DNA of 35,217 nt from Oscillospiraceae bacterium (GTDB taxonomy: Bacteria > Bacillota > Clostridia > Oscillospirales > Ruminococcaceae), in assembly GCA_017473745.1 (NCBI GenBank), contig JAFUJP010000065.1:1-35217 (forward strand), in the 5' to 3' direction. A program made the translations under genes and the position numbers. Each line of letters starts with the position of its first letter. Position 1 is the first letter of the stretch. Shown one piece after another: positions 16,036 through 25,323 of this stretch. The notes beneath the pieces were generated by a model. The model ran no database searches. It had not been told where the DNA came from and was given only the letters and a program-made list of their open reading frames with translations.

Positions 16036-16536
16036 TTGAACGAATGCAGAAAAAACATACCGCAAAGCAATCTTGAATCCCTTGAATCCGTTTTGGCGGA
16101 ATACGCCGCCATTCCCGGAAGCCTTATAACCATCCTTCAAAAAACGCAGGAAATTTACGGCTATCTTCCGAAGGACGCTGTTTATCATATAGCCGAAAGG
16201 GTGGGGGCTGCTCCGGCGGAAGTAATGGGCGTTGCAACTTTTTATTCCCAGTTCCGCCTTGTTCCAATAGGCAGATATCTGATACAAATTTGCAGGGGAA
16301 CGGCCTGTCACGTCAACGGGAGCGAAAGGGTTGCGGCCGCGGTTTCGGAATATCTCGGAATTAAAAGCGGCGAAACCACGGATGACGGGTTATTTACACT
16401 CGAAAACGTCGCCTGCCTTGGGTGCTGTTCTCTCGCGCCGGTAATTATGATCAACGGCGAAGCTTATGGGAATCTTACGCCCGAAAAAGCCGTTTCTGTT
16501 CTTGAAAACCTTCGTGAAAAGGAGGGTGCTTTATGA
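16036..16536 (+). CDS. NuoE-like [2Fe-2S] subunit (HndA/StnC-type) of a soluble bifurcating complex
   Basis: 166 residues from a TTG start at 16036, supported by AAGGAGGG at 16021-16028. It is the thioredoxin-like ferredoxin subunit of NuoE/HndA type, with [2Fe-2S] ligands Cys86, Cys91, Cys127 and Cys131 in the usual C-x4-C...C-x3-C pattern. The VMGVATFYSQFRLVPIGRY block is a family hallmark. It overlaps the next gene by four bases (ATGA), so the subunits should be made together. In hydrogenases this subunit pairs with NuoF-like and H-cluster subunits; here the third gene is a flavoprotein, not a hydrogenase. No clear promoter was found; the AT-rich region 15970-16001 is the likely place. Confidence 0.93.
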   Translation: MNECRKNIPQSNLESLESVLAEYAAIPGSLITILQKTQEIYGYLPKDAVYHIAERVGAAPAEVMGVATFYSQFRLVPIGRYLIQICRGTACHVNGSERVAAAVSEYLGIKSGETTDDGLFTLENVACLGCCSLAPVIMINGEAYGNLTPEKAVSVLENLREKEGAL

Positions 16537-18287
16537 GAATAGTCATAGGCGAAGGTTCCTGTGGGATTGCCGCCGGAGCCTCAAAAATCCGCAGCGCAAT
16601 CGAGAACCTTTTGTGTAAAGGCGAAAACCTTTCCATCGGTACGACCGGTTGCATAGGTATGTGTTTTCTTGAACCCATCGTGGATATCTATGAAGGCAAA
16701 AAGCTTTTAAAAAGGCTTGTAAAAGTCGGTGAGAAGGATGCAAAAGCCATTGTTGATGCGGTTCGAACGGGGGATTTTTCGGGCGTTGATTACATAACGA
16801 TTTCGGCCGAGGATGAACAATTTCTTGAAAAACAGACAAGGATAGCCCTTCGCCATTGCGGAATAATCGATCCTACTTCGATAGAGGATTATTGTGCTTT
16901 TGGCGGATACGGCGCTTTTGAAAAAACGATCAAAACAATGACCCCGGAAGAGGTAATTGAAGAAATAAAAATTTCGGGTCTTGCGGGCAGAGGGGGCGCG
17001 GGATTCCCCACATGGTTCAAATGGAACGCCGCAAAAAACAGCAGGACCGAAGGGAAAAAGTATCTTATATGCAATGCGGACGAAGGCGACCCGGGTGCTT
17101 TTATGGACAGAGCGGTTATTGAATCCGACCCGCACGGGCTTATTGAAGGTATGCTCATCGGCGCATACGCCATCGGTGCGGCGGAAATGACGGTATATGT
17201 TCGGGCGGAATACCCCCTTGCCATAAAGCACCTTGAAGAAGCCATAAAGCAGGCGAAAAATCATAATCTGCTCGGCGAAAATATACTCGGAACGGATTTT
17301 TCCTGCGAAATGAGCATAAAGGCCGGCGCAGGGGCGTTTGTCTGCGGAGAAGAAACCGCCCTTATAGAATCTCTTGAGGGGCGGCGGGGAATGCCGCGGC
17401 TCAAGCCGCCGTTCCCGGCGCAAAGCGGATATATGGGCGAACCTTCGAACATAAACAACGTCGAAACCTTTGCCAATGTTCCGTGGATAATAGAAAAAGG
17501 CGGCGCCGCTTTTGCCGCCATGGGAACGGAAAACAGCAAAGGCACGAAAGTTTTTGCCCTTACGGGGAAAATAAAAAAAGGCGGCCTTGTCGAAATACCG
17601 ATGGGCAAAACTCTTCGTGAAGTTATTTTTGAAATAGGCGGCGGCATCCGCGAGGGTAAAAAGATAAAGGCCGTTCAGCTTGGCGGGCCTTCCGGCGGGT
17701 GTATTCCGGCGGAGCTTCTTGATACTGTGATAGATTACAATGCTCTTGCACAAACAGGGGCGATTATGGGTTCCGGCGGAATGGTTGTTATGGATGAAAG
17801 CACCTGTATGGTGGGTATGGCAAAATTTTTTCTTGATTTCACAGCAAATGAATCCTGCGGAAAATGCGTTCATTGCCGCATAGGTACAAAACGCATGCAG
17901 GAAATACTTACCCGTATTGTTAAAGGCGAAGGAAGAAAAGGCGACGTTGAACTTCTTGAAGAGCTTTGCGAAGCCGTGAAAGAGGGTTCACTTTGCGGAT
18001 TGGGACAGACAGCACCAAACCCGGTGCTCACGACTATCCGCTATTTCAGAAACGAATATGATGCTCATATAAATGAAAAACGATGCCCTGCAAAAGAATG
18101 TTCGGCATTGCTTACATATTCGGTCGATGCGAAAAAATGTGTTGGATGCACCCTTTGCGCAAGAAAATGCCCCGCAAAGGCCATAAGCGGTGAAATTAAA
18201 AAGCCGCATTTTATAAACCAAGCGATTTGCATAAAATGCGGACAATGCGAAAAATCCTGCCGCTTTGGGGCAATTTCTGTAAGATAA
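16533..18287 (+). CDS. NuoF-like NADH/FMN subunit (HndC/StnB-type) with extra Fe-S domains
   Basis: 584 residues. An N-terminal thioredoxin-like Fe-S domain (Cys10, Cys28, Cys40, Cys44) comes first. The NuoF core has the NADH/FMN loop GRGGAGFPTW at 152-161, CNADEGDPGAFMDR at 180-193 and the [4Fe-4S] ligands Cys442, 445, 448 and 488. A C-terminal two-cluster ferredoxin domain has ligands 536/539/542/546 and 566/569/572/576. In bifurcating enzymes this subunit oxidises or reduces NAD(H) at an FMN. No [FeFe] hydrogenase partner is present, so a label of NADP-reducing hydrogenase subunit would mislead. Context favours the Stn transhydrogenase. Confidence 0.94.
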   Translation: MRIVIGEGSCGIAAGASKIRSAIENLLCKGENLSIGTTGCIGMCFLEPIVDIYEGKKLLKRLVKVGEKDAKAIVDAVRTGDFSGVDYITISAEDEQFLEKQTRIALRHCGIIDPTSIEDYCAFGGYGAFEKTIKTMTPEEVIEEIKISGLAGRGGAGFPTWFKWNAAKNSRTEGKKYLICNADEGDPGAFMDRAVIESDPHGLIEGMLIGAYAIGAAEMTVYVRAEYPLAIKHLEEAIKQAKNHNLLGENILGTDFSCEMSIKAGAGAFVCGEETALIESLEGRRGMPRLKPPFPAQSGYMGEPSNINNVETFANVPWIIEKGGAAFAAMGTENSKGTKVFALTGKIKKGGLVEIPMGKTLREVIFEIGGGIREGKKIKAVQLGGPSGGCIPAELLDTVIDYNALAQTGAIMGSGGMVVMDESTCMVGMAKFFLDFTANESCGKCVHCRIGTKRMQEILTRIVKGEGRKGDVELLEELCEAVKEGSLCGLGQTAPNPVLTTIRYFRNEYDAHINEKRCPAKECSALLTYSVDAKKCVGCTLCARKCPAKAISGEIKKPHFINQAICIKCGQCEKSCRFGAISVR

Positions 18288-18299
18288 GGAGGCGACGGT

Positions 18300-20330
18300 A
18301 TGGGTGAAATAAAAATCACCGTAAACGGCAAAGAGATGATCGGAAAAAGCGGCGATACTATACTCAATATCGCCGCAGAAAACGGTATTGAAATTCCGAA
18401 TCTTTGCTATAACAAAAATCTTAAAATATACGGTGCCTGCGGCCTTTGCCTTGTGGAAATCGAAGGTGCGGCAAAACTTTTCCGCGCCTGTGCAACGGCC
18501 GCCGAAAACGGGATGGTTATAAAAACCGATACCGAAAGGGTTCGGCGTGCAAGAAAGGTTGCCCTTGAACTTATTATGAGCGATCATTTCGGCGACTGTA
18601 AGGCGCCTTGTCATCTGAACTGCCCGGCGCATACGGATATACAGGGATACCTTAAACAAATCGCTCTCGGCAACGACAAAGAGGCCGTGAGAATAATCAA
18701 AGAAAAGATCCCCATTCCGGCCTCCATCGGAAGAATATGTCCACACCCATGCGAAAGCCATTGCAGAAGAAGGCTTGTTGAAGAACCGCTTTCAATAGCT
18801 TATCTTAAAGCCTTTGCGGCGGATAATGATCTTGCTTCGGAAGATCCCTATAAACCCGCAAAAGCGAAGCCGACCGGAAAGAAAATCTCAATAATCGGCG
18901 GCGGCCCTGCGGGGCTTTCGGCAGCATACTATCTCTGTCTTGGGGGACATTCTGTCACAGTTTATGACGCAATGCCCGAAATGGGAGGAATGCTTCGCTA
19001 CGGTATTCCGGAATACCGCCTTCCGAAGGCGGTGCTCAGAAAAGAGATTTCTGCCATCGAAGAACTCGGCGTTGTTATGAAAAACGGTATAAAAATCGGC
19101 AAAGATATAGGATTCGATGAAATCAGGGCGGATTTTGATGCGGTTCTTATTGCAGCGGGAGCATGGAGCAGCAGTAAAATTGGCTGTAAAGGCGAAGAGC
19201 TTAACGGAGTTATCGGAGGCATAGACTTCCTCAGAAAGGTCAATTTGGGGGAAATTCCGGATATCGGTAAAAGCGTTGCGGTTATCGGCGGGGGGAATAC
19301 CGCCATGGATGCCTGCCGCACGGCAATAAGATGCGGCGCAGAAAAGGTTTATGTTATCTATCGCCGCACAAGGGCGGAAGCCCCCGCGGAGGATATCGAA
19401 ATTGAAGAAGCCATCGAAGAGGGTGTCGAGTTCAGATTCCTCACAAATCCGGCGGAAATCATCGGCGAAAACGGAAAAGTAAAGGCCCTGAAACTGCAGG
19501 TAATGGAACTCGGCGAACCGGATGCTTCCGGAAGAAGAAAGCCGGTTCCTGTTGAAGGAAAGTTTGAAATCCTCGAAGCGGATACGGTTATCTCCGCCAT
19601 CGGCCAGAAATACGATGGCACAGGATTCGATTCGGTTGCGCTTACAGACCGGGGAACGATTTTTGCGGATGAAAATAGCTGTATGACGAATCTTGAAGGC
19701 GTTTTTGCTGCAGGCGACGCAACAAACGGCGGAGCATCCATCGCCATAAAAGCCATTGCGGAAGCAAATCTTGCCGCAAAGGCGATGGAAGCTTATCTTG
19801 ACGGTCTGCCTGTGGATTTCAAAAAACCCTATTATTCCGAAAAAAAGATGACCGAAAAGGATTTTGCGGATAAAGAAAAAATCCCGCGGGCAAAAATGCC
19901 GGTGAAATCCCCCGAAGCAAGAAAGCGTAATTTTGATTCCGTCATAGATGGATTTACTGATGAGCAGGCAAGGGCAGAGGCAAAACGATGCCTTGAATGC
20001 GGCTGCCATGATTATCCGGATTGCAGGCTTATCCGTTATGCAAACGAGCGGCCCATTGAACCACAAAGGTTTGCGGGTGAGATTCACGAAAGTTTTGTTG
20101 AAAGAAAGCTTGTTTCCATCGAAAGGGATCAGGGCAAGTGCATACTTTGCAATCTTTGCGTAAGAACCTGCTCCGAAGAAGCGAAAAAAGGCATACTCGG
20201 CCTTGTGGGGCGCGGTTTCAAAACCGTTATAAAGCCGGAATTTGACGATTCTAATACAACGGAATTCTGTAAAACCTGCCGCAGATGCGCTGATATATGC
20301 CCGACCGGTGCGCTTGAAATAATTGAATAA
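18300..20330 (+). CDS. NfnB/GltD-like FAD oxidoreductase fused to NuoG-type and ferredoxin Fe-S domains (candidate StnA)
   Basis: 676 residues. A NuoG/HydA-type [2Fe-2S] domain is at 1-78 (Cys36, 47, 50, 64). A GltD/NfnB N-terminal cysteine region follows (Cys100, 104, 108, 147, 151, 155). The FAD site GGGPAGL is at 200-206, and the second dinucleotide site IGGGNTAMDA at 329-338 probably holds NADP(H). A linker carries four Cys (564-575). A C-terminal 2[4Fe-4S] ferredoxin domain (614-624 and 657-667) ends the protein. The fusion replaces the H-cluster domain of soluble bifurcating hydrogenases with an NfnB module. That matches the Sporomusa-type Nfn (Stn) described from Sporomusa ovata, which couples NADH, NADPH and ferredoxin. 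A GGAGGCGA ribosome site precedes the ATG. Confidence 0.9.
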   Translation: MGEIKITVNGKEMIGKSGDTILNIAAENGIEIPNLCYNKNLKIYGACGLCLVEIEGAAKLFRACATAAENGMVIKTDTERVRRARKVALELIMSDHFGDCKAPCHLNCPAHTDIQGYLKQIALGNDKEAVRIIKEKIPIPASIGRICPHPCESHCRRRLVEEPLSIAYLKAFAADNDLASEDPYKPAKAKPTGKKISIIGGGPAGLSAAYYLCLGGHSVTVYDAMPEMGGMLRYGIPEYRLPKAVLRKEISAIEELGVVMKNGIKIGKDIGFDEIRADFDAVLIAAGAWSSSKIGCKGEELNGVIGGIDFLRKVNLGEIPDIGKSVAVIGGGNTAMDACRTAIRCGAEKVYVIYRRTRAEAPAEDIEIEEAIEEGVEFRFLTNPAEIIGENGKVKALKLQVMELGEPDASGRRKPVPVEGKFEILEADTVISAIGQKYDGTGFDSVALTDRGTIFADENSCMTNLEGVFAAGDATNGGASIAIKAIAEANLAAKAMEAYLDGLPVDFKKPYYSEKKMTEKDFADKEKIPRAKMPVKSPEARKRNFDSVIDGFTDEQARAEAKRCLECGCHDYPDCRLIRYANERPIEPQRFAGEIHESFVERKLVSIERDQGKCILCNLCVRTCSEEAKKGILGLVGRGFKTVIKPEFDDSNTTEFCKTCRRCADICPTGALEIIE

Positions 20331-20333
20331 AAA

Positions 20334-20368
20334 ACAGCCGGCGCTTTTTATCTGCGTCGGTTGTTTTT
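20334..20368 (+). terminator. Intrinsic terminator of the redox operon
   Basis: An 11-bp stem (20334-20344 with 20354-20364) containing two G-U pairs, a 9-nt loop and a following TTTT. Confidence 0.75.
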
Positions 20369-20399
20369 ATGATAAATTGACCACAGCTTTTATTTTTAC

Positions 20400-20428
20400 T
20401 TGATTTTAAATATGAAAAAGCATATTAT
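20400..20428 (+). promoter_or_regulatory. Sigma-A promoter of the acetyltransferase-trk-mscL operon
   Basis: TTGATT at 20400-20405, 17-nt spacer, TATTAT at 20423-20428, 35 nt before the first start codon. No other promoter or terminator was seen until 24407, so one transcript of about 4 kb is likely. Confidence 0.7.
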
Positions 20429-20462
20429 ATTTCTATATTATAATTGACATAAGAGGTGCAAA

Positions 20463-21068
20463 ATGACAGAGATTGAAAAACGCGATGCAGGAATGATGTT
20501 CCAGGCAACAACTTTTATTAAAGAAATGTTTGAAACAAGGGATAAATGCACCGAATACAACAATATCCCTTATTCGGAATTTAATAAAAGAGTTGAATTT
20601 ATAAAAAATCTTTTTGGAAAAGCGGGAAAAAATTGTTTTGTTGAAAACGGTTTCAAATGCAACCAGGGTTCCAATATTTCCGTCGGGGATAATTTTTACT
20701 GCAATTTCAACTGCACCATTTATGATTCCTGTGCAGTAAATATCGGCAACAACGTAATGATAGGCCCATGCGTAACAATATGCACTGCAACACACCCGAT
20801 AAAAGCCTGCGAACGTATAAACGATGACAGCAGTGAGTTTGCTTTCCCGATCAATATCGGAGATAACGTCTGGATCGGCGGGGGCGCATTTATCAACCCG
20901 GGCGTCACTATCGGAAAAGGCGCCGTTGTCGCATCCGGTGCGGTTGTTACAAAGGATGTTCCCGAAAACGCACTTGTGGCGGGTGTTCCTGCAGTCGTCA
21001 AAAAATATATCGACAATGGCGAGGAAGCTTCGCCGGAGTATAAACCGTTTGATTTTGAAAAAATGTAA
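20463..21068 (+). CDS. Maltose/galactoside O-acetyltransferase-like hexapeptide protein
   Basis: 201 residues with an N-terminal Mac-type helical domain and a left-handed beta-helix of hexapeptide repeats (about 70-180; for example [13 protein letters not shown] and [15 protein letters not shown]). The putative catalytic His111 lies in TATHPIKA, as in LacA/Maa/NodL. It would use acetyl-CoA to acetylate a hydroxyl group on a small sugar or similar acceptor. It is the first gene of an operon whose other three products handle potassium and osmotic shock, 24 nt before trkA. Whether acetylation has an osmotic role here is not known. Confidence 0.9.
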   Translation: MTEIEKRDAGMMFQATTFIKEMFETRDKCTEYNNIPYSEFNKRVEFIKNLFGKAGKNCFVENGFKCNQGSNISVGDNFYCNFNCTIYDSCAVNIGNNVMIGPCVTICTATHPIKACERINDDSSEFAFPINIGDNVWIGGGAFINPGVTIGKGAVVASGAVVTKDVPENALVAGVPAVVKKYIDNGEEASPEYKPFDFEKM

Positions 21069-21092
21069 TTTTTATCCGAAAGGAAACAACTG

Positions 21093-22454
21093 ATGAAAAT
21101 CGTTATTATCGGCGCAGGAAAAGTCGGCAGCACCCTTGCTTCACAGCTTGTTAAAGAGGGGCACGAGGTTATTGTTATTGATACTGATGAAGAGCGTCTT
21201 AATTCGCTTCAGAATATGATAGATATTATGACCCTTTGCGGAAACGGCGCTTCGGCAGAAATCCTCGGCGAAGCGGAAGTCAGCAACTGTGACCTTGTAA
21301 TCGCCGCAACCTCTGCGGATGAAGTCAATATTCTTGCCTGTTTTATTGCACGCCAGAAAGGTGCGCCTAAAACCATAGCAAGGGTAAGAAATCCGGAATA
21401 CAGAAACCAGCTTGAGTTGATGAAAGAAGAACTTGGCCTTTCGATGATAGTCAACCCGGAACTTTCTGCCGCGAATGAAATTTCAAGGATTCTTCGCTTT
21501 CCTTCCGCAAACGATGTCGAGCTTTTCTGCCGCGGTCATGTGGAGCTTGTTGATTACACCATCGGAAAAGCTTCACCCCTTTGCGACCTTGCGTTAAAAG
21601 ATATTTACGGAAAATATAAAATCAAGGTTCTTATCTGTGCCGTTCGCCGCGGCGATGATATAACAATTCCGAAAGGCGACTTTGTCCTTCGGGAAGGGGA
21701 TAAGATAAATATCACCGCTTCGCCGAAGAATATCCACGATTTTTTCGAGGCCATAGGAAGTTTTAAAAAACCGGTAAAAAGCGTTATGATAGTTGGGGGT
21801 TCCATGATCGCTTACTATCTTGCGAACCAGCTTATTGATATGCGAATTGACGTAAAAATCGTTGAGCGGGATGCAAAACGCTGCGAAGAACTTTCCGAAA
21901 TGCTGCCGAAAGCTTCGATAGTCTGTGCCAACGCAACGGAAAAGGATATCCTTCTCGAAGAGGGAATTATGGATTTTGACGGATTTATCGCGCTTACCGG
22001 TCTTGATGAAATGAATATCATTTACGGTATGTATGCCAAAGCTAAAAACGTCGAAAAGGTCATCACCAAAATACACCATCTTTCGTTCCCCGAAGTTATA
22101 GAAAACAGCGGGATAGAAAGCGTTGTATCCCCGAAGCTTATTACAGCCGAACGCATCAGCTCCTACGTTCGCGCTATCCAGAACTCTTACAGCAAGAATA
22201 AGGTCGAGTCCCTCCGCAGAATAGTCGATAACCGTATCGAGGCTCTCGAATTCATTGTAAGGGAAGATGCGGATTATATCGGCGTTCCGCTTAAAGATTT
22301 GCCCATCCGCGAAAATATGCTTGTGGCCGCCATAGTAAGAAAAGGACATGCAATTATTCCCGGCGGTTTTGATGTTATTAAAAAAGGCGATTCCGTTGTT
22401 GTCATCACAGAAGGCGTTTCCACCGTCGATGAGCTCAATGATATCATGAGGTAA
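21093..22454 (+). CDS. trkA: Trk potassium uptake regulatory subunit TrkA
   Basis: 453-residue cytosolic gating ring subunit of the Trk/Ktr potassium system. It is a tandem repeat of RCK_N and RCK_C domains. The first nucleotide-binding site is intact (IIGAGKVGS at 5-13, with an acidic residue after the second strand in IDTDEERL). The second (VMIVGGSMIAYYLA) has lost the third Gly of GxGxxG, as often seen in double TrkA proteins. It lies 2 nt upstream of trkH. Confidence 0.96.
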   Translation: MKIVIIGAGKVGSTLASQLVKEGHEVIVIDTDEERLNSLQNMIDIMTLCGNGASAEILGEAEVSNCDLVIAATSADEVNILACFIARQKGAPKTIARVRNPEYRNQLELMKEELGLSMIVNPELSAANEISRILRFPSANDVELFCRGHVELVDYTIGKASPLCDLALKDIYGKYKIKVLICAVRRGDDITIPKGDFVLREGDKINITASPKNIHDFFEAIGSFKKPVKSVMIVGGSMIAYYLANQLIDMRIDVKIVERDAKRCEELSEMLPKASIVCANATEKDILLEEGIMDFDGFIALTGLDEMNIIYGMYAKAKNVEKVITKIHHLSFPEVIENSGIESVVSPKLITAERISSYVRAIQNSYSKNKVESLRRIVDNRIEALEFIVREDADYIGVPLKDLPIRENMLVAAIVRKGHAIIPGGFDVIKKGDSVVVITEGVSTVDELNDIMR

Positions 22455-22456
22455 AT

Positions 22457-23902
22457 ATGAACTATAAAATGATTCGCTATATCATCGGCATGATTCTTAT
22501 GGCGGAAGCCGCTTTTATGATTCTGCCGATGCTCGTTTCGCTTCTTTACGGCGAATATGAGATCATAATGCCGTTTGTTTACAGCATTTTGCTCGCTTTC
22601 GGAACGGCATGGCTTTTCGGCATAAAAAAACCGAAAAACGACCTTGTTTTCGCAAGAGAAAGCTATATTTCCGTTGCGGCGGGCTGGATTCTTGTTTCGG
22701 TTTTCGGGGCGATGCCGTTTTATTTAAGCGGCGCGATACCTTCTTTTATCGACTGTATTTTTGAAACGGTTTCGGGCTTTACCACTACCGGCGCCACAAT
22801 TCTTGATACGGTTGAAAATCTTCCGAAGGGTATTCTCTTCTGGCGAGCTTTTACCCATTGGATAGGCGGTATGGGTATCATCATGTTTCTTATGATGCTG
22901 ACCCAGTTTTCCGAAGGACATTCCCTTTATATTATGCGTGCCGAGGTTCCGGGGCCTTCTGTAGGCAAGATAGCGCCGAAATCGACCTCGAATGCCCTTA
23001 TCCTTTATGGGATATATTCGGTGCTGACCGTTGCCGAAGCGGTTTTGCTTCTTTTTGGGGGAATGCCGCTTTTCGATGCGGTAACAACTGCCATGGCGAC
23101 CGCAGGTACGGGCGGGTTCACGGTTCGGGATGCGGGCATCGCCGCTTATAACAGCGCTTATGTGGAATGGATAGTCGCGATATTCATGGTGATATTTGCG
23201 GTTAACTTCAACCTTTATTATCTTATGATTCTTAAAAGATTCCGGCTTGCCTTCAAAAGTGAGGAGCTTCGGGTTTTCCTTGCGATAGTTGCTGTTTCCA
23301 CGGTGGTCATGGGCATCAGCAGTGCAAATTATTACGGCGGATTCGACGTTTCGGTGAGAAAAGCGTTCTTTCAGACGGCTTCGATTATTTCGACCACCGG
23401 TTTCGGCGGTGTTGAATATATGAACTGGGACTCAATATGCCATGCGGTCATACTGCTTCTGATGTTCACCGGAGCCTGCGCAGGTTCCACTGCAGGCGGA
23501 ATTAAGCTGAGCAGGGTCATTATGACGCTGAAAATGTTCCGCAAAGAGGCGAACCGTCTTGCACATCCCCATGAAATAACAACGATAAAATTTGAAGGCA
23601 AATTTGTTGACAAAGAAACCAGAAGTTTTATAATGGTATATATGAGCGCGTTCTTTGTGATTCTTGCAGTTTCGAGTATTTTCGTGATGCTTATGGGCCA
23701 TGATTACGAAACCGCATTCAGCGCATCGCTTTCCGCTTTCAACAACGTCGGCCAAGCGCTTGGCGAAGTGGGGCATTCCGGAAATTTCAATGTCTTTAAT
23801 GGTGCAACGAAGCTTTTTATGTCGCTTCTTATGCTTACCGGAAGGCTCGAGATCTTCCCGATGCTGATACTCTTTATGCCTTCAACATGGAGAAAACATT
23901 AA
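22457..23902 (+). CDS. trkH: Trk potassium uptake transmembrane subunit TrkH
   Basis: 481-residue potassium channel-like transporter with four M1-P-M2 repeats. The selectivity-filter loops are visible as SGFTTTGAT, TAGTGGFT, STTGFGG and FNNVGQALG. The gate region FTGACAGSTAGGIKLSR is conserved. It partners with the preceding TrkA, to whose gene it is almost fused by spacing. Confidence 0.96.
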   Translation: MNYKMIRYIIGMILMAEAAFMILPMLVSLLYGEYEIIMPFVYSILLAFGTAWLFGIKKPKNDLVFARESYISVAAGWILVSVFGAMPFYLSGAIPSFIDCIFETVSGFTTTGATILDTVENLPKGILFWRAFTHWIGGMGIIMFLMMLTQFSEGHSLYIMRAEVPGPSVGKIAPKSTSNALILYGIYSVLTVAEAVLLLFGGMPLFDAVTTAMATAGTGGFTVRDAGIAAYNSAYVEWIVAIFMVIFAVNFNLYYLMILKRFRLAFKSEELRVFLAIVAVSTVVMGISSANYYGGFDVSVRKAFFQTASIISTTGFGGVEYMNWDSICHAVILLLMFTGACAGSTAGGIKLSRVIMTLKMFRKEANRLAHPHEITTIKFEGKFVDKETRSFIMVYMSAFFVILAVSSIFVMLMGHDYETAFSASLSAFNNVGQALGEVGHSGNFNVFNGATKLFMSLLMLTGRLEIFPMLILFMPSTWRKH

Positions 23903-23923
23903 TAAAAGAAAGGATAAATAACG

Positions 23924-24388
23924 ATGAAAAAATTTATCGAAGAATTCAAAACCTTTATCGCCAAGGGCAACGTCCTTGATATGGCGGTCGGCGTTATCAT
24001 TGCCACCGCTTTCGGAAAAATAACCACTTCCCTTGTAAATGACGTGTTCATGCCATTCATAGGCTGGCTTATCGGGGATATCGACCTTACCGAACTCAAT
24101 ATCGTTCTTTCTCCGGAAGTACTTAATGAAGCAGGAGAAGTTATGACTCCCGCAGTTGTAGTGGCAATCGGAACTTTCCTTTCCACCGTTATCGACTTTA
24201 TCCTTATCGCATTCGTTGTTTTCCTTATCGTAAAAGCTTTCAACACCGCAAAAGAAAAAGCCGAAGCCAAGAAAAAGGCAGAAGAAGCCGCAGCAGCGGC
24301 CGCGGCTGCAGCGGAACCCCAGCCCGAGCCGGAACCTTCCGACGAAGTAAAACTTCTTATGGAAATCAGAGATCTTCTCAAAAAATAA
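23924..24388 (+). CDS. mscL: Large-conductance mechanosensitive channel MscL
   Basis: 154-residue channel that opens under membrane tension to release solutes on hypo-osmotic shock. The N-terminal amphipathic helix and first pore helix (FKTFIAKGNVLDMAVGVIIA) are highly typical, the second helix is at about 85-105, and a charged C-terminal bundle ends the protein. A run of nine Ala and a Pro/Glu stretch before the final helix make it slightly longer than E. coli MscL (136 residues). Its place behind trkAH links potassium uptake and emergency release in one operon. Confidence 0.95.
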   Translation: MKKFIEEFKTFIAKGNVLDMAVGVIIATAFGKITTSLVNDVFMPFIGWLIGDIDLTELNIVLSPEVLNEAGEVMTPAVVVAIGTFLSTVIDFILIAFVVFLIVKAFNTAKEKAEAKKKAEEAAAAAAAAAEPQPEPEPSDEVKLLMEIRDLLKK

Positions 24389-24406
24389 AGCGTATATTTA
24401 TTGCAG

Positions 24407-24435
24407 GGCGGGGGCTTGCCCCCGCCGTATTTTTT
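24407..24435 (+). terminator. Intrinsic terminator of the trk-mscL operon
   Basis: GGCGGGGG at 24407-24414 pairs with CCCCCGCC at 24419-24426 around CTTG; TATTTTTT follows. Confidence 0.92.
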
Positions 24436-24453
24436 GAAAGGAGCATCAAAAAA

Positions 24454-25323
24454 ATGCGTGAACTTGTTTTCAATATAGCCGATGAGCACGACGGAAAACA
24501 GGCGTATCATTATCTTCGATATTGCGAGCATTTTTCCTATGCTCTTATCGTGAAAATGCGCCATACGGAAAATTCGCTTTTGCTCGATGGGGTGCCCATA
24601 CGCACCATCGACAGGATAAAAGCCGGTTCGGTGCTCAAAGCCTATATACCGGATTCGGAAAGCTTCTTTACGCCGAATCCGGAACTCGAAATAACGGTGC
24701 TTTACGAGGATGAGGATATCGTCGTTTTTGATAAGCCGGTGCATATGCCGGTGCATCCTTCAAAAAATCACCAGACGGATACCGTTGCAAATTACTGTGC
24801 CGCACGTTACGGGAATGCGAAATTCCACGTTGTTGGGCGCCTTGATATGGATACTTCGGGCATAATCGTTGTGGGAAGACATTCCCATTCCGCGGCGGTG
24901 CTCACAAAAAACGGCGGTGAAAAAGAATATATCGCCATAGTGGAAGGCGTGCCGGAAGAACCTTGCGGGATCATTGATGCGCCTATTGACGACAGCGATC
25001 CGCTGGTGCATAAAAGCTTCATTGCACCCACAGGGCAGCCCTCCGTGACCGAGTACGAAACCATTGCATCAAACGGCGTGCTCACGGCGGTGCGGGTGCG
25101 CCCGAAAACCGGAAGGACCCACCAGATAAGGGTGCATTTCGCACATATTGGGCATCCTCTTTGCGGCGATGAGCTTTACGGCGGAAGCCCTGAGCACATA
25201 GACCGCCAGGCTTTGCACAGGAACAAAATGAAATTTGAGCACCCAATAACCGGCACCGTGCTCGAATTTGAAAGCCCGTTTCCGAAGGATATGCAGAAGC
25301 TTTTTGACGAAATAACAAAATAA
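24454..25323 (+). CDS. RluA-family pseudouridine synthase
   Basis: 289 residues. The catalytic motif VGRLDMDTSG (Asp131) and the downstream RPKTGRTHQIRVHFAHIGHPLCGDELYG identify the RluA family, which isomerises uridine in rRNA or tRNA. The region before the catalytic domain is too degenerate to call an S4 domain with confidence. The exact target (RluC/RluD/TruC type) cannot be set by eye. Two octamer copies (24631, 25235) and several 7-mer variants fall in the gene. It stands alone between two strong terminators. Confidence 0.92.
   Translation: MRELVFNIADEHDGKQAYHYLRYCEHFSYALIVKMRHTENSLLLDGVPIRTIDRIKAGSVLKAYIPDSESFFTPNPELEITVLYEDEDIVVFDKPVHMPVHPSKNHQTDTVANYCAARYGNAKFHVVGRLDMDTSGIIVVGRHSHSAAVLTKNGGEKEYIAIVEGVPEEPCGIIDAPIDDSDPLVHKSFIAPTGQPSVTEYETIASNGVLTAVRVRPKTGRTHQIRVHFAHIGHPLCGDELYGGSPEHIDRQALHRNKMKFEHPITGTVLEFESPFPKDMQKLFDEITK

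Noticed and set aside
16036-20330. NADP-reducing [FeFe] hydrogenase operon
   Set aside because: No H-cluster motifs (TSCCPxW, MPCxxKxxE, ExMxCxGGCxxGGG) occur in any of the three proteins; the third is a flavin oxidoreductase.
24280-24320. GC-rich inverted repeats around the poly-alanine run of mscL
   Set aside because: They follow from GCA/GCG/GCC alanine codons in a low-complexity stretch; no independent signal.
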